This document shows positions 16,971-25,390 of a stretch of 64,000 bases of DNA, piece after piece. The DNA comes from Bog-532 sp963830385. Its GTDB lineage: Bacteria > Actinomycetota > Actinomycetes > Streptosporangiales > Streptosporangiaceae. Every line of letters begins with the position of its first letter. Within the stretch, counting starts at the first letter, position 1. A model generated the notes under the pieces. The model saw nothing but the letters and a program-made list of their open reading frames with translations. It had not been told where the DNA came from and did not search any database. Made by a program: the position numbers and the translations under genes. The stretch is taken from positions 310,001 through 374,000 of the forward strand of contig CAWHMD010000004.1 of the NCBI GenBank assembly GCA_963830385.1, written 5' to 3'.

Positions 16971-19141
16971 GCCGGGCGCGGGGCGGCCAGGCGCGGCGTA
17001 ACCAGGCGCGGCGCGGCCAGGCGCCGGAAGGCCGTTCCTGGCCGGTGGTACTCGGCTCGCTGGCCGTGTTCGGCCTGCTCGGCTCGCTGTCGCTGATCCT
17101 GGCCCTGCTGCACGTGCACCTGGTGCCGGTGGCGGCGACCTCCAGCCACGGGGTCACGCTGCTGACCGCCCCCCGGCACCCGAGGACCGTCTCACTGCCG
17201 GCGACCGCCCGGCCGGCCGCCCCCGGCCAGGCGCCCGCGACGTTGCCGGACGTCAGCTCGGCCAAGGAGACCGCCCTGGTCGCGGCCGAAGACGCCCGCC
17301 TGCGGGCGGTGATGCACGGCGCCCAGCACGTGTACCAGCCCGAGGTCATCCCCTACCAGGGGGCCCGGCCGACCCTGCTGCTGACCGACGGGGCCCGGGC
17401 CTGGACCGCCGCCGACCTGGCGCACTACGGCGCCCTGGTCATGCTGCCGGGCGGCAAGGCCCTGCTCAAGGACAACGTCTTCGTCGCCGCGGACGCGGAG
17501 CTGAACCTCGGGGGCCCGAGCCTGCGCACGCTCTACCTGGACGGCACCAGCAGCGGGTTCACCTCGATCGTGACCTGGGGCGGCGGCCTCTCACTGGCCG
17601 GGACCGCGGCCGCGCCGCTGGTCATCGAGGGCTGGGACTCCACCACCGGCTCGGCCACGGCCGACCACGGCACCGGCCGCCCGTACATTCGCGCCGTCGG
17701 TGGCGTGCTCAACCTGGACCACGTGCGGGCCTCCGCGCTCGGGTTCTGGAGCGGCCGGACCGGCGGGGTGGCCTGGACCGGCGTGACCGGGCAGAGCAGC
17801 GCCGGCGGAGCCACCGGCTCGGCGTTCACCGGCGACACCTACGGGGCGTTCGTGGCCCGCGGCCGGGACGTCACGTTCTCGGGTGACCTGTTCGAGGCCA
17901 ACGAGCTGGACGGCCTGCACATCCACCGGTACTCGGTGGGCTCGCGGGTGATCTCCAGCGCGGCCGCCCGCAACGGCGGGAACGGTTTCCAGATCGACCG
18001 GGACACCCGGGACACGGTGCTGCGCGGCGACCTGTCGCAGCACAACGCGGTCAACGGCTTCTACATCGACGGGCGTCCGCTGGTCAGCGGGGCCTCGGCG
18101 TCGGGCGGGTCGGCCATGCCCAGCACCGGGACCGTGCTGGAGAACAGCGCGGCCACCGGCAACACCAGGACCGGCATCCTGATCGAAGGCGGCACCGGCA
18201 CCATCGTCCGGTCCGACGAGGTGTGCGCCGCCGTCACCGGCATCGCGCTGCGGACGGGGGCGGCCAACGCCGTCCTGACCGGCAATGACGTCCGCTGCCA
18301 CCCGCGCTCGGGACTTTCGGTCGGCCCGTCGGCACCGGGCACGGTCATCTCCGGCAACACGCTGTCCGGCGCCCGGATCGGGATCGTGGTCCGTGACTCC
18401 GGCCGGGTCACCGTGGACAACAACCTGGTGCTGGGGGCGACCGTCTTCGGCGTGACCGCCCGCGGGACCACCTCGCAGGTGCACGGGGTCGGCAACGTCG
18501 TCTCCGGGACCGGCGTCCGCGCGGTGGACGCGCGGGCCGGCGCCCGGTCGCCGTCCCTGGCCCGGACCGACACCTCGGGCTGGACCCACCACGCCGACAT
18601 CAACTTCTTCACCTACCTGGAGTTCCATCCGCTGGCGGCGCTCTGGCTCGGCATCCTCGTGCTGGTGCTGCTGGCCGCGGCCTGGTCCTACCGGCGCCGG
18701 CTGCCCGACCATCCCTATCCGGCCAGCACCCGCTGGCGGGGGCCGGTCCCGGCCGCCGCCGGGCCGAGCCTGGCGCTGGACTCTGGCCCCGCCCGCCCCC
18801 GACTGACCGCCGCCCGGCCCGCTGCTGCCCCGCCACCGACGACCCGGCCTCAGCCCGTCCCACTGCGGCCGTCGCCTGGCCTCACCCGGCCGCAGCCGCT
18901 GGCCTCGCGGCCCCAGCCGGCTACCTCGCGGCCCCGGGCGACGCCGACCCGGCCGCAGCCGGTCGTCAGCCCCCGGGCGGCCGAGGTCACCCGGCCCCAG
19001 CCGGCCGTGCCCGCTCAGGCCGCCGTTCCCTGGTGGCCGGCCCTCGACGAGCCGGAATGGGACCAGCCGGACGGCTACCGTGACCCGGCCGGCCCCGGCG
19101 TCACCCGCCCCTCACCCCGCGCGCCCCGGATGCCCGACTGA
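16967..19141 (+). CDS. Membrane-bracketed right-handed beta-helix protein with Pro-rich cytosolic tail
   Basis: 724 residues from a GTG overlapping the GT2 stop (GTGA). Arg-rich N terminus, transmembrane helix ~25-48, a ~500-residue extracellular region dominated by Asn/Gly/Thr-rich ~22-residue coils (for example NGFQIDRDTRDTVLRGDLSQ, NGFYIDG, TGILIEGGTGTIVRSDEV, SGNTLSGARIGIVV, VDNNLVLGATVFGV), a second transmembrane helix ~554-577, and a cytosolic tail with five RPQP units. The coil region is a parallel beta-helix of the pectate lyase/C5-epimerase fold (PF13229-like). In context it may epimerise, cleave or guide the glycan made by the GT2 enzyme. Catalytic residues could not be assigned. 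Confidence 0.85.
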   Translation: MSRARGGQARRNQARRGQAPEGRSWPVVLGSLAVFGLLGSLSLILALLHVHLVPVAATSSHGVTLLTAPRHPRTVSLPATARPAAPGQAPATLPDVSSAKETALVAAEDARLRAVMHGAQHVYQPEVIPYQGARPTLLLTDGARAWTAADLAHYGALVMLPGGKALLKDNVFVAADAELNLGGPSLRTLYLDGTSSGFTSIVTWGGGLSLAGTAAAPLVIEGWDSTTGSATADHGTGRPYIRAVGGVLNLDHVRASALGFWSGRTGGVAWTGVTGQSSAGGATGSAFTGDTYGAFVARGRDVTFSGDLFEANELDGLHIHRYSVGSRVISSAAARNGGNGFQIDRDTRDTVLRGDLSQHNAVNGFYIDGRPLVSGASASGGSAMPSTGTVLENSAATGNTRTGILIEGGTGTIVRSDEVCAAVTGIALRTGAANAVLTGNDVRCHPRSGLSVGPSAPGTVISGNTLSGARIGIVVRDSGRVTVDNNLVLGATVFGVTARGTTSQVHGVGNVVSGTGVRAVDARAGARSPSLARTDTSGWTHHADINFFTYLEFHPLAALWLGILVLVLLAAAWSYRRRLPDHPYPASTRWRGPVPAAAGPSLALDSGPARPRLTAARPAAAPPPTTRPQPVPLRPSPGLTRPQPLASRPQPATSRPRATPTRPQPVVSPRAAEVTRPQPAVPAQAAVPWWPALDEPEWDQPDGYRDPAGPGVTRPSPRAPRMPD

Positions 19142-20253
19142 TGCGCGCCAGCCGGGCTCCGCACCGCCCGCTCGCCGTCGCCGCGGTCACCGCCGCGGCC
19201 AGCCTGCTCGGTCTCACGCTGGCCGGGTGCGGCAGCGGGTCGCCGCCCCCCGCGCCGCCGGCCACCACCGCGGTGGCGGCCGCTCCGGTGCCGTCCGGCG
19301 TGGCCGCCAGCTCCACCCCGCCGTCGGTGCCGCCCCCGCCTCCGGCCACGGTCAGCTGCCCGGGCACCGGCCGCCGGGCGGTGTCCTCGGCCGCCGGGCT
19401 GAAGCAGGCCCTGGCCAGCGTCCAGCCGGGCGAGACGATCGTGCTCGCGGCGGGCGTCTACACCGGTGACTTCACCGCCGCGCGCTCCGGCACCGCCAGC
19501 GCCCCGATCACCTTGTGCGGGTCACGCGGCGCGGTGCTGGCCGGGCAGACCACCACCAAGGGCTACACCTTCTACCTGGACCACGCCTCCTGGTGGCGGG
19601 TCGAGGGCTTCACCGTCGAGGGCGGCCAGAAGGGCGTCATGGCGGACGGGTCCGACCACGACCTGCTGTCCGGCCTGTACGTCCACGGCACCGGGGACGA
19701 GGGCATCCACCTGCGCTCGTTCAGCAGCGACGACACCATCAGCCACTGCGTCGTCCGCGACACCGGCCTGCTGAACCAGTCCTTCGGCGAGGGCCTCTAC
19801 GTCGGCTCCGCCCACAAGAACTGGTGCCGGTACTCGGGCTGCCAGCCCGACCGCAGCGACCGGGACGTCCTGGCCGGCAACAACATCGCCGACACGACCG
19901 CCGAGAACATCGACGTCAAAGAGGGCACGACCGGCGGCAGGATCACCGGCAACCAGTTCAACGGGACCGGCATGCTCGAGTCGGCCGCGACCGGGTGGAT
20001 CAACGTCAAGGGCAACGGCTGGATCATCGAGGGCAACACCGGGGTGGACAGCATCAAGAACGGCTACCAGGTCCACCAGGTCTATCCGGGCTGGGGGATC
20101 GGCAACGTGTTCCTGAGCAACGGAGGGCAGGTCAACGGCCCCGGCTACGGGATCTACGTGCAGAGCAAACGGCTGGAGACGGTAGTGGCCTGCAACAACA
20201 CGGTCGGGGCGGCGGCCCGTGGCCTTTCCACGGTGGCGTGCTCCTCGTCCTGA
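19141..20253 (+). CDS. Right-handed beta-helix lipoprotein
   Basis: 370 residues; start ATG shares a base with the upstream stop (TGATG). A lipoprotein signal peptide ends in LAGC with Cys30 as the lipid anchor, followed by a Pro/Ala/Ser linker to about residue 75. The rest is a parallel beta-helix: the opening SAAGLKQALASVQPGETIVLAAGVYTG is the common start of this fold in DUF1565/polysaccharide lyase-like proteins, followed by APITLCGSRGAVLAG, WRVEGFTVEGGQKGV and GIHLRSF coils. It resembles secreted pectate-lyase-fold lyases or epimerases. As third gene of the operon it probably acts outside the membrane on the same glycan as its partner. Confidence 0.85.
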   Translation: MRASRAPHRPLAVAAVTAAASLLGLTLAGCGSGSPPPAPPATTAVAAAPVPSGVAASSTPPSVPPPPPATVSCPGTGRRAVSSAAGLKQALASVQPGETIVLAAGVYTGDFTAARSGTASAPITLCGSRGAVLAGQTTTKGYTFYLDHASWWRVEGFTVEGGQKGVMADGSDHDLLSGLYVHGTGDEGIHLRSFSSDDTISHCVVRDTGLLNQSFGEGLYVGSAHKNWCRYSGCQPDRSDRDVLAGNNIADTTAENIDVKEGTTGGRITGNQFNGTGMLESAATGWINVKGNGWIIEGNTGVDSIKNGYQVHQVYPGWGIGNVFLSNGGQVNGPGYGIYVQSKRLETVVACNNTVGAAARGLSTVACSSS

Positions 20254-20261
20254 GGGCCGGG

Positions 20262-20930
20262 TCAGTCGTTGCCGCGGCCGAAGATCCGCAGGAAAAACAG
20301 GAACACGTTCAGCGCGTCGAGGAAGATCGACGCGGCCAGCAGCGGGGCCGAGTTCAGGTTCTGGGTGCGCCGCAGGCGCTGGAAGTCCACCGTGGTCAGC
20401 CCGGCGAAGATCAGCAGGCCGAGGACCGCGTAGATCAGCGAGCCGTGCGGGATGTGCACGAAGATCAGCACGATCCCGAACACGATCAGCAGCAGCAACG
20501 CCACGAACGACAGCCGCCCGAGGACCGACAGGTCCCGGCGGGTGGCGTAGCCGATCGCCCCGAACCCGGCGATGAAAAGGGCGGTGGCCCCGCCGGCCTG
20601 CCACAGGATCTGCGGGCTGGTGCTCGCGTAGTAGACCAGCACCGGCGAGGAGGCGATCCCGAGCAGCGCCCCGAACACCAGCAGCAGCACCGTCGAGAAG
20701 GTCGCCGACCGCCGGACGGCGAAGTTCATGACCAGCAGGCAGACGAACGCGGCCACGTAGCAGGCGATGCCCACCCCGTAGCCGAGATTCCGCCCCAGGT
20801 AGGCGCCGAGCGTGAAGCACCCGGCGGTGACCGCGACCAGTCCCATCGTCGGCCCGAACAGGGAGCGGGTGCGGTCCGGGCTGGCGGCGCCGTACGGCCC
20901 GGGCCGCCCGTAGGCCAGGTTGCTGTCCAT
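20262..20930 (-). CDS. Bax inhibitor-1/YccA family membrane protein
   Basis: 222 residues from the ATG of MDSNLAYGRP, preceded by AGGATGG. Seven hydrophobic segments follow a short polar N terminus. The last two hold family landmarks: GLTTVDFQRLRR and APLLAASIFLDALNVFLFFLRIFG (Asp-containing C-terminal helix of BI-1 proteins). Family members are proton- or calcium-linked leak channels; the bacterial role is uncertain. It is convergent with the polysaccharide operon (8 bp between stops) and divergent from the LysR gene. Confidence 0.9.
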   Translation of the reverse strand: MDSNLAYGRPGPYGAASPDRTRSLFGPTMGLVAVTAGCFTLGAYLGRNLGYGVGIACYVAAFVCLLVMNFAVRRSATFSTVLLLVFGALLGIASSPVLVYYASTSPQILWQAGGATALFIAGFGAIGYATRRDLSVLGRLSFVALLLLIVFGIVLIFVHIPHGSLIYAVLGLLIFAGLTTVDFQRLRRTQNLNSAPLLAASIFLDALNVFLFFLRIFGRGND

Positions 20931-21066
20931 GAAGCCATCCTGCCAGCGATGTCTCCCGGGTGACGGCCGGCCGGAGCTGCCGATCCCCGGCCGGCCCAGC
21001 CAGACCCTGCACAGCGACTGACCTGGATGCGAGGATCGGCCTGTACCCGACGACAGGATCGCAGGC

Positions 21067-21990
21067 ATGGTTTCTTTGCGGACGCTGGAGTGCCTGGTCG
21101 CGATCGTGGACCAGGGCTCGCTGACCAGGGCGGCGGCGGTGCTGCACATGTCCCAGCCGGCGTTGTCGCACCAGATCGCGGCGCTCGAGCGGGAGCTGGG
21201 GACCCCGGTCATCGAACGGCGGCCACGCGGCGTCCGGCCGACCGCGGCCGGGCAGGCGGTGGCGGCCGAGGCCCGGATCGCGCTGTCGGCGGCCGACCGG
21301 GCCGTGATCGCGGGGCGCCGGGTGGCGGCCGGAGCGGGCGGCCGGATCCGGATCGCGTGCGCGGAGACGATGACCGCCTGGGTGCTGGTCCCGGTGCTGC
21401 GCAGCTGGCGGCGCCGGTTCCCGGACGTGGAGCTGGATCTGAAGGAGTACACCAGCGCCGACCGGATGCTGGAGGTGCTGCTGGGCGGGGGGACGGACAT
21501 CGTCGTCGGGCCCCGGCCGACCCGCACCGACGAGCACGTCGAAGTCCTCGGCCAGGAGGAGGTCGTGGTGGTCGCGGCGCCCGAGCACCGGTTCGCCGCC
21601 CTGGCCGCGGTGCCACCCGCCGAGTTGCCCGGCGAGGCGTTCGTGCACTACGACCCGGGCAACGGGTTCGGCGTCTGGGTGGATCAGTTCGCGGCCCGGC
21701 GCGGGGTCGCGCTGCCCGCGCCGGCGCTGCGCACGGGTTCGCCGCGCACGGCCGCTCAGCTGGCCGCGGCCGGGATGGGAGTGGCGATCGTGCCGTTCTC
21801 GGCCCTGGGCGCGCTGCCGGCCGCGACCATCCGGTCGTTCGACCCGCCCGAACTGCGCGACGTGGTCACCATCGTCGCCGCCCCGCACGACGACCTTCTG
21901 CGCCGGTTCGCCGGCGACCTCAGGCGGCGCGGGCTGCCCGAAGCCCGGGTGTCACCGCCCAGCCTGGCCGCCTCCGGTCAGATCGGGTAG
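21067..21990 (+). CDS. LysR family transcriptional regulator
   Basis: 307 residues. The N-terminal winged HTH is standard (RTLECLVAIVDQGSLTRAAA, VLHMSQPALSHQIAALEREL, GTPVIER). The effector domain begins at RIRIACAETMTAWVLVPVLR and contains the usual two lobes (VGPRPTRTDE, MGVAIVPFSALG). It is 136 bp from the divergent Bax-inhibitor-like gene, and its 3' end overlaps the convergent aldehyde dehydrogenase gene by 13 bp. Its target is not evident; the divergent gene and itself are the first candidates. Confidence 0.95.
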   Translation: MVSLRTLECLVAIVDQGSLTRAAAVLHMSQPALSHQIAALERELGTPVIERRPRGVRPTAAGQAVAAEARIALSAADRAVIAGRRVAAGAGGRIRIACAETMTAWVLVPVLRSWRRRFPDVELDLKEYTSADRMLEVLLGGGTDIVVGPRPTRTDEHVEVLGQEEVVVVAAPEHRFAALAAVPPAELPGEAFVHYDPGNGFGVWVDQFAARRGVALPAPALRTGSPRTAAQLAAAGMGVAIVPFSALGALPAATIRSFDPPELRDVVTIVAAPHDDLLRRFAGDLRRRGLPEARVSPPSLAASGQIG

Positions 21991-23423
21991 TGGCCGGTGC
22001 CGTCGCGGGTGGTGATCCACTGCAGCTCGGTGAAGTCACTCATCGACTCCGGCCCGGACCGGCCCCAGCCGCTGTCCTTGACGCCGCCCAGCGGGAGCTG
22101 CGGCTCGTCGGCGATGGTCTGGTCGTTGACGTGCACCACGCCGGCCTCGATGCGGCGGGCGAGCGCGAAGCCGCGCTGGTTGTCGCTGGTGATGAGCCCG
22201 GCCGACAGCCCGTAGCGGGTCGCGTTGGCGATCTTGACCGCCTCGTCGGCGTCGGCCACCGGCTGGGCCACCAGGACCGGCCCGAAGGTCTCCTCGGAGT
22301 GGATGCGGGCGCCGGCCGGCACGTCGGCCAGGATCGTGGGCTGGTAGCAGGGGCCGTCCGAGCCGCCGCCGGCCAGCACCTTGGCCCCTTCGGCGACCGC
22401 CTCGTCGACCTCGCGGGCCACCCGCTCGCGGGCGGCCGGGGTGATCAGCGGCCCGATGATCGTGCCGGGGGTGGCCGGGTCGCCGATCGGCAGTGACTTG
22501 GCTCGGGTGGTGAGCCGGTCGACGAACGTGTCGTAGACCGGCTCCTCGACCAGTACCTTGCGGGCGTTCATACAGATCTGGCCGGAGTGGAAGAACGCGG
22601 CGAACGCGGCCGCCTCGACCGCGTAGTCGAGGTCGGCGTCGGCCAGCACGATCAGCGGGTTGTAGCCGCCGAGCTCGAGGACGCAGCGCTTGAGCGCCCG
22701 CCCGGCCCGCTCGGCGAGGATGCGCCCGGTCGCCGACGAGCCGGTGAAGTTGATGCACCGGACCTCGGGCCGGGCGAAGAACTCGTCGGCGACCGGCACC
22801 GCCTGGCCGGGGGCGTGGGTGACCACGTTGACCGTCCCGGCCGGGAATCCGGCCTCGGCCATGATCTCCGCGACCAGCAGCCCGGCCGAGATCGGGGCCT
22901 CCTCCGACGGCTTGAGCACCACGGTGTTGCCGAACGCCAGCGGGTTCACCACCGTCCGCCAGGCCAGCACGTGCGCACCGTTCCAGGGTGAGATGCCGGC
23001 CACCACCCCGAGCGGCTTGCGCAGCGCCAGCGCGAACGTCCCCGGCGTGTCCGACCGGATGACCTCACCGGCAGGCAGGTACCCCCAGTTGGCCGCCTGG
23101 CGCAGCAGCCGGGTGGCGGTCAGCACCTGGAAGTGGGCGAATCCGCCCGCGCAGCCGGTCTCGGCGGCCAGCAGTTCTTTGATCTCGTCCTCGCGGCGCT
23201 CCACGATGTCGGCCGCCCGCAGGAACAGGGCCTGCTTCTCGGCCGGGGGCAGCTCGGCCCAGCTCGGGAACGCGGCCGCGGCGGCGTCGATCGCCCGGGC
23301 CGCGTCGGCCCGGGTCCCGGCCGGGATGCGGGCCATGGCCGTGCCCCGGTACGGGTCCAGGTCGTCGAACAGCTGGTCCGATCCGGCCCACTGGCCCCCG
23401 ATGTACTGCTGGTACTCGCGCAT
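21978..23423 (-). CDS. NAD(P)-dependent aldehyde dehydrogenase (benzaldehyde/vanillin dehydrogenase-like)
   Basis: 481 residues starting at MREYQQYIGGQW; in-frame sequence upstream has no family similarity. Landmarks: ISPWNGAHVLAWR (cofactor site), KPSEEAPISAGLL, FTGSSATGRILAERAG, LELGGYNPLIVLADADLDYA (catalytic Glu) and HSGQICMNARK with Cys284 as nucleophile, then EETFGPVLVAQPV and the C-terminal GGVKDSGWGRSGPES. It oxidises aldehydes to acids; the closest resemblance is to aromatic aldehyde (vanillin/benzaldehyde) dehydrogenases. No aromatic pathway genes are next to it. Confidence 0.95.
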   Translation of the reverse strand: MREYQQYIGGQWAGSDQLFDDLDPYRGTAMARIPAGTRADAARAIDAAAAAFPSWAELPPAEKQALFLRAADIVERREDEIKELLAAETGCAGGFAHFQVLTATRLLRQAANWGYLPAGEVIRSDTPGTFALALRKPLGVVAGISPWNGAHVLAWRTVVNPLAFGNTVVLKPSEEAPISAGLLVAEIMAEAGFPAGTVNVVTHAPGQAVPVADEFFARPEVRCINFTGSSATGRILAERAGRALKRCVLELGGYNPLIVLADADLDYAVEAAAFAAFFHSGQICMNARKVLVEEPVYDTFVDRLTTRAKSLPIGDPATPGTIIGPLITPAARERVAREVDEAVAEGAKVLAGGGSDGPCYQPTILADVPAGARIHSEETFGPVLVAQPVADADEAVKIANATRYGLSAGLITSDNQRGFALARRIEAGVVHVNDQTIADEPQLPLGGVKDSGWGRSGPESMSDFTELQWITTRDGTGHYPI

Positions 23424-23594
23424 GAAGGACAAAATATCGGAACCGGGACAAGGCGCGACAGCGGCCGGCCCCCGGACGGCTGGGGGTCGGTTGAGGGTCC
23501 AATCGGGGGCGATCCCCATCGACGCCGGCCGCCGGTGACGGCACATTGGAGGTGTCAGCTCGTTACGGCAACAAACAAATCGAAAGCAGGCATC

Positions 23595-23735
23595 ATGTTC
23601 GCGATCATCGGCCTCGTCCTCTTCGCCCTGGTGGCCCTGACCATCCTCGGCTTCGCGGTGCACATCTTGTTCTGGCCGCTGCTGCTGGTGGCCGTCGTGG
23701 TCCTGGCCTGGACCAAGCTCCGCCCGCGACGCTAG
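23595..23735 (+). CDS. Small hydrophobic membrane protein (46 aa)
   Basis: 46 codons from ATG with a GCAGG-type ribosome site nearby. The sequence is almost entirely hydrophobic (FAIIGLVLFALVALTILGF, then HILFWPLLLVAVVVLAW) and ends in KLRPRR, a positive-inside cap. It fits one hairpin of two short membrane helices. Small hydrophobic proteins of this length are common in actinobacteria; no function is known. It sits alone between the divergent aldehyde dehydrogenase and the HerA-like ATPase gene 40 bp downstream, so the two could share a transcript. Confidence 0.7.
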   Translation: MFAIIGLVLFALVALTILGFAVHILFWPLLLVAVVVLAWTKLRPRR

Positions 23736-23774
23736 GCTCCCCGCAAAGGGGACCACCCTAGGTCAGGGGGCAGG

Positions 23775-25343
23775 ATGGCCGACTTTGGACAGACCATCGC
23801 GACGGCCTACGCCGTCGACGGGGCCGCCGTCGACCTCGGCCGGGGGGTGCACGACGGCGCGGTCGTCCCGGCGGCGGTGGTCAAGTTGCCGCTGCGGATG
23901 GTCAACCGGCACGGCCTGATCGCCGGGGCCACCGGCACCGGCAAGACCAAGACGCTGCAGGGACTGGCCGAGCAGCTGTCGGCCGCGGGCGTGCCGGTGT
24001 TCGTGGCCGACGTCAAGGGGGACGTGTCCGGCCTGGCCGACCCGGGGGATGCGGTCGGCGCCGCCGCCAAGCGCGCGCAGGAGCTGGGCCTGCAGTTCCA
24101 GGCCCGGGGCTTCCCGGTGGAGTTCTTCGCCCTGGGCGGCATCGGCCCGGGGATCCCGATCCGGGCCACCGTCCTCGACTTCGGCCCCCAGCTGCTGGCC
24201 AAGGTGCTCGGCGCCAACGAGACCCAGGAGCAGTCGCTGTCCCTGGTGTTCCACTACGCCGATGAAAAGGCCCTGCCGCTGCTCGACCTGTCCGACCTGC
24301 GGTCGCTGCTGACCTTCCTCAACTCCGACGAGGGCAAGGCCGAGCTGACTGGGATCGGCGGCCTGTCGTCCGCGACCGTCGGGGTGCTGCTCCGGTCGCT
24401 GACCGGCCTGGAGGACGGCGGCGGCAACGAGTTCTTCGGTGAGCCGATGCTCGACGTCCACGATCTGATGCGCACCGCCCCGGACGGCCGCGGCATCATC
24501 TCCTGCCTGGAGCTGCCCGCCGTCCAGGACAAGCCCAAGCTGTTCTCGACCGCCCTGATGTGGCTGCTGGCGCAGCTGTTCGAGGAGCTGCCGGAGGCGG
24601 GCGACCTGGACAAGCCGAAGCTGGCGTTCTTCTTCGACGAGGCGCACCTGCTGTTCGAGGACGCGACCAAGGCGTTCCTGACCTCGGTGGCGCAGACCGT
24701 CCGCCTGATCCGGTCCAAGGGGGTGGGCGTCTACTTCGTCACCCAGACCCCCAAGGACGTGCCCAGCGAGGTCCTCGGCCAGCTCAGCAACCGCGTCCAG
24801 CACGCGCTGCGGGCGTTCACGCCGGACGACGCCAAGGCGCTCAAGGCCACCGTCTCCACGTTCCCGAAGTCGTCCTTCTACGACCTGGAGACGCTGCTCA
24901 CCAGCATGGGCATCGGCGAGGCGGCGGTGACGATCCTGTCCGAGAGCGGGGTGCCGACCCCGGTGGTGCACACCCGGGTGGTGCCGCCCGCCTCGCGGAT
25001 GGGACCGGCCGACGACGTCGCCGGCCAGGCTCAGGCCTCCCCGCTGTGGGCCAAGTACGGCCAGCGGGTCGACAACGAGAGCGCGCGGGAGATCCTGGCC
25101 GCGAGGGCGGCGCAGGCCGCTCAGGCTACGTCGGCGGAGCCCGCGGCCCAGCCGGACGGCGGTGGCCAGCGCCAGCCCGCCGCCCAGCATCACCGGGAAC
25201 CGGCCGCCGAGCACCAGGAAGCGGCCGGCGCGCTGGCCGGCGGGGTGGCCGCGGTCGGCGCGTTCCTGCAGTCCAGGCAGGGTAAGCAGCTGCAGAAAGA
25301 GGTGGTCCGCGGGGTCTTCGGCCTGCTCAAGAAGCAGCTCTGA
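23775..25343 (+). CDS. HerA-like/DUF853 ATPase (YjgR family)
   Basis: 522 residues. Walker A GATGTGKTKTLQ (~51-62), then FVADVKGDVSGLADPG, a DUF853-specific LSDLRSLLTFLN region, Walker B KLAFFFDEAHLLFEDA, and sensor VYFVTQTPKDVPSEVLGQL, followed by RVQHALRAFTPDDAKALKAT. These define the HerA/FtsK-like DUF853 ATPases, hexameric proteins whose role in most bacteria is unknown. The C terminus carries a Gln/Ala-rich linker and a final amphipathic helix (GKQLQKEVVRGVFGLLKKQL). It precedes the methylmalonyl-CoA mutase operon by 47 bp. Confidence 0.93.
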   Translation: MADFGQTIATAYAVDGAAVDLGRGVHDGAVVPAAVVKLPLRMVNRHGLIAGATGTGKTKTLQGLAEQLSAAGVPVFVADVKGDVSGLADPGDAVGAAAKRAQELGLQFQARGFPVEFFALGGIGPGIPIRATVLDFGPQLLAKVLGANETQEQSLSLVFHYADEKALPLLDLSDLRSLLTFLNSDEGKAELTGIGGLSSATVGVLLRSLTGLEDGGGNEFFGEPMLDVHDLMRTAPDGRGIISCLELPAVQDKPKLFSTALMWLLAQLFEELPEAGDLDKPKLAFFFDEAHLLFEDATKAFLTSVAQTVRLIRSKGVGVYFVTQTPKDVPSEVLGQLSNRVQHALRAFTPDDAKALKATVSTFPKSSFYDLETLLTSMGIGEAAVTILSESGVPTPVVHTRVVPPASRMGPADDVAGQAQASPLWAKYGQRVDNESAREILAARAAQAAQATSAEPAAQPDGGGQRQPAAQHHREPAAEHQEAAGALAGGVAAVGAFLQSRQGKQLQKEVVRGVFGLLKKQL

Positions 25344-25390
25344 CGCCGCCCGGGATCGCCGTCTCCCGAAACAATTTCTAAGCTGGCCTT

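Noticed and set aside
19515..20963. 482-codon frame crossing the end of the beta-helix lipoprotein and the Bax-inhibitor gene
   Set aside because: Overlaps two strongly supported genes and has a shuffled, charged composition typical of a shadow frame.
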